From the NCBI GenBank assembly GCA_964562575.1, contig CAZLTY010000181.1:1-9678 (forward strand): a DNA stretch of 9,678 bases, in the 5' to 3' direction. The DNA is from SG8-4 sp964562575 (GTDB lineage: Bacteria > Planctomycetota > Phycisphaerae > Sedimentisphaerales > Anaerobacaceae). Position numbers and translations under genes: made by a program. Positions 6,388 to 9,678 of the stretch are shown in pieces (within the stretch, counting starts at the first letter, position 1; each line of letters opens with the position of its first letter). The notes beneath the pieces were generated by a model, which was not told the origin of the DNA, did no database searches, and was given only the letters and a program-made list of their open reading frames with translations.

Positions 6388-8448
6388 ATGGAAAGACAGA
6401 GATCAAAATTAGTATTCGCTTGCATGTTGACATTGCTGCTCGGCGGCGTCTCCGTCGCAGTGAACATTCAAGGCGACGATTGTGCTAATGCGCCGCTGGT
6501 CGGCGACGTAAAAAACCTGGAGTTTGACACCAGAGGAACAACGTACGATGGCCCCGGCCACTGCGTCAGGGGCCCGAATATCTGGTATCGTTATGTTGCC
6601 TCGTGTACCGGCGACGTTACCGTCAGTCTGTTGGGCAGCGATTTTGACACCGTGCTTGCTGTCTATAGCGGCTTCGACTGTTATCCGGTGTTCGATGACC
6701 TGATCGCCTGCAACAACGACTTCAATCTGCTCCTGCAGTCACAAGTAACCTTTCCTGCGATTTCCGGCGATGAATTCCTGATTGAGATTGGCGGCCACAA
6801 TTCGTCTGTCGAAGAGGGCGTATTGACCATTACCTGCGACGGCGAACCGGGTCCGGCGCCCTCGAAGGACAAGTGTGGCGAAGCATTGCCTATCGGTGAC
6901 GTGAATGACCTGCCGTTCGATACCACAGGTGCCACCTTCGACGGTCAGGGGTCATGCATGACAAGTCCGAACATCTGGTACTGCTACACCGCCCCGTGTA
7001 CCGGCGAGGTCACTGTCAGCCTCTCGGGCAGTGCTTTCGATACGATGCTCGCCGTCTATGATGGATGCGGATGCTACCCCACATTTGCGCCGAACATGAT
7101 CGCGTGCGACGACGACTCCGGCGGGGATCGCACCTCGGAGATTACTTTCGCCGCCATCGCCGGCAACCAGTATCTGATCGAGGTCGGCGGCTACGGTTCC
7201 GAGACGGGCCAGGGCGTGCTGAATGTCAGTTGCACCGGGCAGGCCGCCCCCGAAGACGACTGTGCAGGCGCAAAGCCGATCGGCGATGTCAAGGACCTGC
7301 TGTTTGACACGTCGGAATCAACCTTCGACGGCCCGGGCCTGTGCCTGGAGAGCCCGAACATCTGGTATTGCTACACCGCCACATGCAGCGGTGATGTCAC
7401 CGTCAGCCTGCTCGAGAGCAACTACGATACGAAGCTCGCTGTCTACAGGGGGTGCGAATGCTACCCGGCGCAGAAAGACCTGATCGAGTGCAATGACGAC
7501 TTCGGCTCGGCCTATCAGTCGCAAGTCACCTTCGCAGCCGTTGCGGGTAGCCAGTACCTGATCGAAATTGGCGGCTACGGTTCCGAAACCGGTGAGGGCG
7601 TATTGAATATCATTTGTGAGGACAAACCAACTGCGATAAGACCCGATCTCGGGGACGCACCAGACAGCACGAACAATTCCGGCAACAAGACCATGGACGC
7701 ATATCCTTTCCCGTCCTCGGTGCCGGCCCATTTCCCCACTGTCTACAACGACATTATTGGCTTCGCACCTTATGCTCATGGACCGGTTCACTTGAACGAG
7801 CGGGCCGTGGCGTACCTGGGCAAATCCATCACCGGTGAAACCGAAGCCGACACAGGCCCCGACGATGACGGCATCAACAATCTCAACTCTGCGGTCAACT
7901 CGCCGAACCATGACGGCGGCGACGACGGCGTTAGCGTGCCGCTGACTCTGCCGGATTGCGGCTGGACGATATTCGACTATCAGGTAACAGTTATCGATCC
8001 GGACACCGATCTCTGGGTCAACGTCTGGCTCGACTTCAACCGCGACGGCGACTGGGACGACACAGTCGATTGTCCCGGCGGCCGCGCACCGGAATGGGCC
8101 GTGCAGAACCAGTTCCTGTTCAATCTGCCCGCAGGCGTCAATGAGATCACCACGCCCGGATTCAAGTCCGTGCATCCGGCCGCTGCGCACGAGAAGATCT
8201 GGATGAGAATCACCCTTTCGGAACAGCCCTGGATCGGCGGCAGCAATCCCGGCTTCCAGGGCAATGCCGGCTCCGGACCTGTCGCCAAATACGAGATCGG
8301 CGAGACCGAAGACTACTTCTTCACTCCCGAAGTGCCCGGAGACGGAGGCACCGATTGCCCGCTGTGCGAAGACCTCAACGGCGACGGCGTAATCAACATG
8401 AACGACCTGTCGGACTTGACGGCCATGTGGCTTGCGAGTTGCCTGTAA
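6388..8448 (+). CDS. Secreted three-repeat Cys-rich protein with GEVED domain and dockerin-like tail
   Basis: The start is ATG 6388 (686 aa), preceded by GTGAGG (6373-6378). A TTG at 6370 is in frame, but the signal peptide (MERQRSKLVFACMLTLLLGG, cut near VAV-N) begins cleanly at 6388. Three tandem repeats of about 120 residues follow (30-150, 161-282, 290-410). Each runs D-x-C, FDT, PNIWY, DVTVSL/EVTVSL, an AVY segment, a Gly-rich turn, and a Cys-ending strand. They resemble PPC-type (pre-peptidase C-terminal) beta-sandwich domains of planctomycetes. DLGDAPDS (420-427) opens a GEVED-type domain with WVNVWLDFNRDGDW (543-556) and ETEDY (639-643). The end carries one EF-hand loop (D662, N664, D666, G667, I669, D673) and WLASCL, the dockerin-like tail often ending such exoproteins. 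Likely extracellular or surface-bound, possibly calcium-binding; no catalytic residues are seen. Confidence 0.85.
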   Translation: MERQRSKLVFACMLTLLLGGVSVAVNIQGDDCANAPLVGDVKNLEFDTRGTTYDGPGHCVRGPNIWYRYVASCTGDVTVSLLGSDFDTVLAVYSGFDCYPVFDDLIACNNDFNLLLQSQVTFPAISGDEFLIEIGGHNSSVEEGVLTITCDGEPGPAPSKDKCGEALPIGDVNDLPFDTTGATFDGQGSCMTSPNIWYCYTAPCTGEVTVSLSGSAFDTMLAVYDGCGCYPTFAPNMIACDDDSGGDRTSEITFAAIAGNQYLIEVGGYGSETGQGVLNVSCTGQAAPEDDCAGAKPIGDVKDLLFDTSESTFDGPGLCLESPNIWYCYTATCSGDVTVSLLESNYDTKLAVYRGCECYPAQKDLIECNDDFGSAYQSQVTFAAVAGSQYLIEIGGYGSETGEGVLNIICEDKPTAIRPDLGDAPDSTNNSGNKTMDAYPFPSSVPAHFPTVYNDIIGFAPYAHGPVHLNERAVAYLGKSITGETEADTGPDDDGINNLNSAVNSPNHDGGDDGVSVPLTLPDCGWTIFDYQVTVIDPDTDLWVNVWLDFNRDGDWDDTVDCPGGRAPEWAVQNQFLFNLPAGVNEITTPGFKSVHPAAAHEKIWMRITLSEQPWIGGSNPGFQGNAGSGPVAKYEIGETEDYFFTPEVPGDGGTDCPLCEDLNGDGVINMNDLSDLTAMWLASCL
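6475..7617 (+). repeat. Three in-frame PPC-like coding repeats
   Basis: The units are 6475-6837, 6868-7233 and 7255-7617. Units 2 and 3 are closest to each other (shared SPNIWYCYTA and GYGSETG) and differ more from unit 1, so an older duplication was probably followed by a later one. Linkers between units are short and Pro/Ala/Gly-rich. Confidence 0.85.
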
Positions 8449-8473
8449 GACTCTTTGTCTGTAGCACCGAAAC

Positions 8474-8517
8474 AAGGGCTTCTGAGTGTTCGGAAATACT
8501 CAGAAGCCCTTTTCCTT
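8474..8517 (+). terminator. Strong intrinsic terminator
   Basis: AAGGGCTTCTGAGT (8474-8487) pairs perfectly with 8498-8511. Further inner pairs (one G-T and two T-A) close a CGGA tetraloop, giving a stem of up to 17 bp. A T-rich tail (TTTTCCTTT) follows. It lies 26 nt after the stop of the secreted-protein gene and ends that transcript. An A-containing flank on the other side (AAACAA) would give it weak bidirectional character. Confidence 0.93.
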
Positions 8518-8520
8518 TGC

Positions 8521-8797
8521 GCGGCGTGGCAGCCCTGTCCGGCTCCTGGTTTACACGCCGCAGCCTGGAACTGATACCCTTCAGGGTAGTAAATTTCCGC
8601 GAGCGAAATCATAACCTGTTACGGTAAAGTCGCTTGCCCGCGCAAGAACGGAAAATTTCAATCGGGAGCAGTATGAGATATAGTTCTTCTTGACTTGCCC
8701 AGCAGCAAAGGCAGATCCGCAGTAGATGCAATCACATTCTTCGCAAGAAAGTCGGCGTCGGCAGCACCACACACAAATCAGATTGCTCCAAAGAAAG
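8521..8797 (+). other. Non-coding stretch with inverted repeats
   Basis: No supported gene. GCGGCGTG (8521-8528) and CACGCCGC (8554-8561) form a perfect 8-bp inverted repeat just after the terminator. Further on, AAATTTCCG (8591-8599) can pair with CGGAAAATTT (8649-8658) with one bulge. Inside it, AGCGA/TCGCT (8602-8606, 8630-8634) and CTTGC/GCAAG (8633-8637, 8642-8646) compete for two bases. About 8660-8797 shows nothing I can name. Confidence 0.35.
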
Positions 8798-8826
8798 TTG
8801 GCGCCGGATGGCATTATGCATAGAAT
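8798..8826 (+). promoter_or_regulatory. Likely promoter of the MpsC-like gene
   Basis: TTGGCG (8798-8803) and TAGAAT (8821-8826) are 17 nt apart, a good sigma-70 type pair. A second -10-like TATACT overlaps at 8826-8831. Transcription starting near 8833 gives a leader of about 30 nt. Confidence 0.5.
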
Positions 8827-8862
8827 ATACTGGTTTTCCTGACTGTACCAAGAGGGCCCGAA

Positions 8863-9237
8863 ATGGCAATGAACAAAGGACAGATTGAGGCTGAAATTAG
8901 CGAAGCGCTCATCAAGTTCGAGAAAGAGTACATGGGCCGCGGCCCTGACGAAACCAAGACGTATCTACTTGACGATATCGTCGTAGTGCGCCTGCAGCGA
9001 GTGCTGACTCCTGCCGAGAAGCAACTCGCCAAGGCAGACGAGAGCACCAAAGGACGAGGATTAGTCAAACAGGTCAGGACGGAACTGCTCGAAAAGGCCC
9101 GTCCGCTCCTGGAGGCAACCATTTCCGGCATTACCGCCAGAAAGGTCATAAGCCTTCACACAGATATCAGCACCGTTACAGGTGAGCCCATCATAGTTTT
9201 TACGCTCGAGAACTCCCGCCTAGACAAAAATACGTAG
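8863..9237 (+). CDS. DUF2294 / MpsC-like small cytoplasmic protein
   Basis: ATG 8863 follows AGAGGG (8851-8856); the product is 124 residues, the usual size for DUF2294 proteins. Family hallmarks are visible in order: GQIEAEISEAL (6-16), FEKEYMGRGP (19-28), VVRLQRVLTPAEKQLA (41-56), LVKQVRTELLEKARPLLE (67-84), and SLHTDIS (97-103) with TGEPIIVFTL (106-115). There is no signal peptide or membrane segment. The family is also called MpsC after a Staphylococcus gene next to mpsAB, which encodes a system for membrane potential and inorganic carbon uptake. MpsC itself has no defined biochemical role. Here the gene stands alone with its own promoter and without an mpsAB pair in view. The family call is confident; any link to ion or bicarbonate transport in this organism is unsupported. 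Confidence 0.88.
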   Translation: MAMNKGQIEAEISEALIKFEKEYMGRGPDETKTYLLDDIVVVRLQRVLTPAEKQLAKADESTKGRGLVKQVRTELLEKARPLLEATISGITARKVISLHTDISTVTGEPIIVFTLENSRLDKNT

Positions 9238-9274
9238 TTAGAACAGGCCTGCGAAGATTCTTGCGGGAATTCTA

Positions 9275-9302
9275 TTGACTTTCCTAAAAATATCGATAGA
9301 AT
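9275..9302 (+). promoter_or_regulatory. Promoter for a candidate small RNA
   Basis: TTGACT (9275-9280) and TAGAAT (9297-9302) are separated by 16 nt and sit in AT-rich DNA unlike the surroundings. Transcription would start near 9309. The element follows the MpsC-like gene and precedes a hairpin-terminator unit with no real gene between. Confidence 0.55.
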
Positions 9303-9308
9303 AATAGT

Positions 9309-9419
9309 AATGATTAATGAATGAGAGTGGCAGATTGACAGGGGGTAGTCTTGTGCTACCTGCTGTAGATGAGCCGGCAAACAGTGGAAGTATGTGAAAC
9401 TGTTGCCGGTTTTCTTTTT
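9309..9419 (+). ncRNA. Candidate small RNA 1 (or leader), about 110 nt
   Basis: Between the promoter and the terminator there is no credible gene. The predicted RNA has a first hairpin, GGTAG (9344-9348) with CTACC (9356-9360) and a 7-nt loop, extended by CAG/CTG (9339-9341, 9363-9365) across a small internal loop. It then ends in the strong terminator stem. I do not recognise a known riboswitch or RNA family. A 26-codon frame (9317-9397) lacks a ribosome site. Confidence 0.4.
9374..9419 (+). terminator. Intrinsic terminator 1
   Basis: CCGGCAAACAGT (9374-9385) pairs with ACTGTTGCCGG (9399-9409), with one bulged A, around a 13-nt loop. It is followed by TTTTCTTTTT. It would end either read-through from the MpsC-like gene or the candidate RNA. 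Confidence 0.88.
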
Positions 9420-9445
9420 GTCCTAAAATATTGTGCTTGTATGTT
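9418..9445 (+). promoter_or_regulatory. Possible second small-RNA promoter
   Basis: TTGTCC (9418-9423) and TATGTT (9440-9445) are 16 nt apart, each matching four of six consensus bases. The -35 begins in the tail of the preceding terminator, so the two units are packed back to back. This is weaker than the promoter at 9275. Confidence 0.3.
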
Positions 9446-9450
9446 ACCGG

Positions 9451-9520
9451 CTGCTCCTTCGTGGGTGGCCTCGCAAGGTGCAGGTCAGTAGATCGTCTTG
9501 GTGTCTACTGACCTTTTTTT
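9451..9520 (+). ncRNA. Candidate small RNA 2 (or attenuator), about 70 nt
   Basis: A first hairpin can form from CTGC/GCAG (9451-9454, 9480-9483) and CCTT/AAGG (9456-9459, 9475-9478), with a T-T mismatch and a bulge. Its last two bases are also the first two of the terminator stem that follows, so the two folds touch and could exclude each other at the base. No gene lies inside. Whether this is an independent RNA or part of the leader of the downstream CBS gene is unclear. Confidence 0.35.
9482..9520 (+). terminator. Intrinsic terminator 2
   Basis: AGGTCAGTAGA (9482-9492) pairs perfectly with TCTACTGACCT (9504-9514) around an 11-nt loop, followed by seven T. It lies 48 nt before the next start codon, so a transcript reaching the CBS gene from upstream must pass it. 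Confidence 0.92.
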
Positions 9521-9567
9521 GTGGACTGATGATGGCGATATCATTGCCAGACAAAGGAAATAGGACT

Positions 9568-9678
9568 ATGCACCAGACAATTAGAGACGCAATGCACAGA
9601 GGTGTGGTGACGTGCGCAGTCGATGCAAATGCGGCTCAAGCTGCAAAAACAATGCTCGACAATGATGTTTCAGCTCTG
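9568..9678 (+). CDS. CBS-domain protein, 3' end beyond the window
   Basis: ATG 9568 is preceded by AAGGA (9554-9558). Only 37 residues are visible: the pattern TIRDAMHRGVVTCAVDANAA followed by AAKTMLDNDVSAL is the first half of a CBS motif, with the D-x-M before a beta strand, the VVT strand, the AA..M helix and the ending D-V-S-A-L. CBS domains usually come in pairs and bind adenosine nucleotides such as AMP, ATP or SAM to control an attached protein or act alone. The gene follows an intrinsic terminator by about 48 nt, so it is either served by a promoter within that gap or regulated by read-through. The full domain content cannot be seen. Confidence 0.8.
   Translation, partial: MHQTIRDAMHRGVVTCAVDANAAQAAKTMLDNDVSAL

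Noticed and set aside
7318..8475. Long open frame on the minus strand (385 codons) opposite the secreted repeat protein
   Set aside because: It mirrors a GC-rich coding strand, shows no family motifs, and the + strand frame has signal peptide, repeats and EF-hand.
9317..9397. 26-codon small frame inside candidate RNA 1
   Set aside because: No ribosome-binding site precedes it, its stop lies in the terminator loop, and the sequence is better explained by hairpins.
9521..9567. Fluoride-riboswitch-like GATGGCGA stretch before the CBS gene
   Set aside because: Only a few bases match and the required pseudoknot partners are missing; at most a short imperfect dyad is present.

Overview
The window looks like a piece of a planctomycete chromosome, most likely from the Phycisphaerae/Sedimentisphaerales side. 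This rests on protein style rather than a marker gene. The signs are a secreted protein with PPC-like cysteine repeats, a DLGDAPDS/GEVED segment and a single EF-hand dockerin-like tail; a secreted protein whose N-terminal ~70-residue beta domain is of a type common in planctomycete exoproteins; and an ECF sigma factor followed by secreted proteins of lineage-restricted type. All genes I support lie on the + strand. I see no tRNA, rRNA, CRISPR array or insertion sequence.

Region 1 (1-3910) is a probable operon. It holds the 3' part of an ECF-type sigma factor, a single-pass membrane protein overlapping it by 17 nt, a secreted protein with a beta domain, an Arg/Ser-rich stretch and a Gly/Met-rich tail, and two paralogous exported helical proteins. 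I read it as a sigma factor with a membrane-bound partner and its envelope cargo. The partner lacks the usual zinc anti-sigma motif, and the secreted proteins are of unknown function, so this is the best candidate here for an undescribed system.

Region 2 (about 4078-6011) is one gene with its own likely promoter and a TTG start. It encodes an APC-superfamily amino-acid permease fused to a PTS EIIA (fructose/mannitol type) domain that keeps its phospho-acceptor histidine.

Region 3 (6388-8511) is a large secreted cysteine-rich three-repeat protein followed by a very strong intrinsic terminator. In its first repeat two cysteines are missing together, which points to a specific disulfide.

Region 4 (8521-9678) holds a stand-alone DUF2294/MpsC-like gene with a good promoter. 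After it comes a roughly 330-nt non-coding stretch with two consecutive promoter-hairpin-terminator units, which are candidate small RNAs or a two-stage attenuated leader. The last feature is the start of a CBS-domain protein that runs off the end.

Apart from the sigma operon the genes look independently transcribed. No shared pathway can be shown from this sequence alone.
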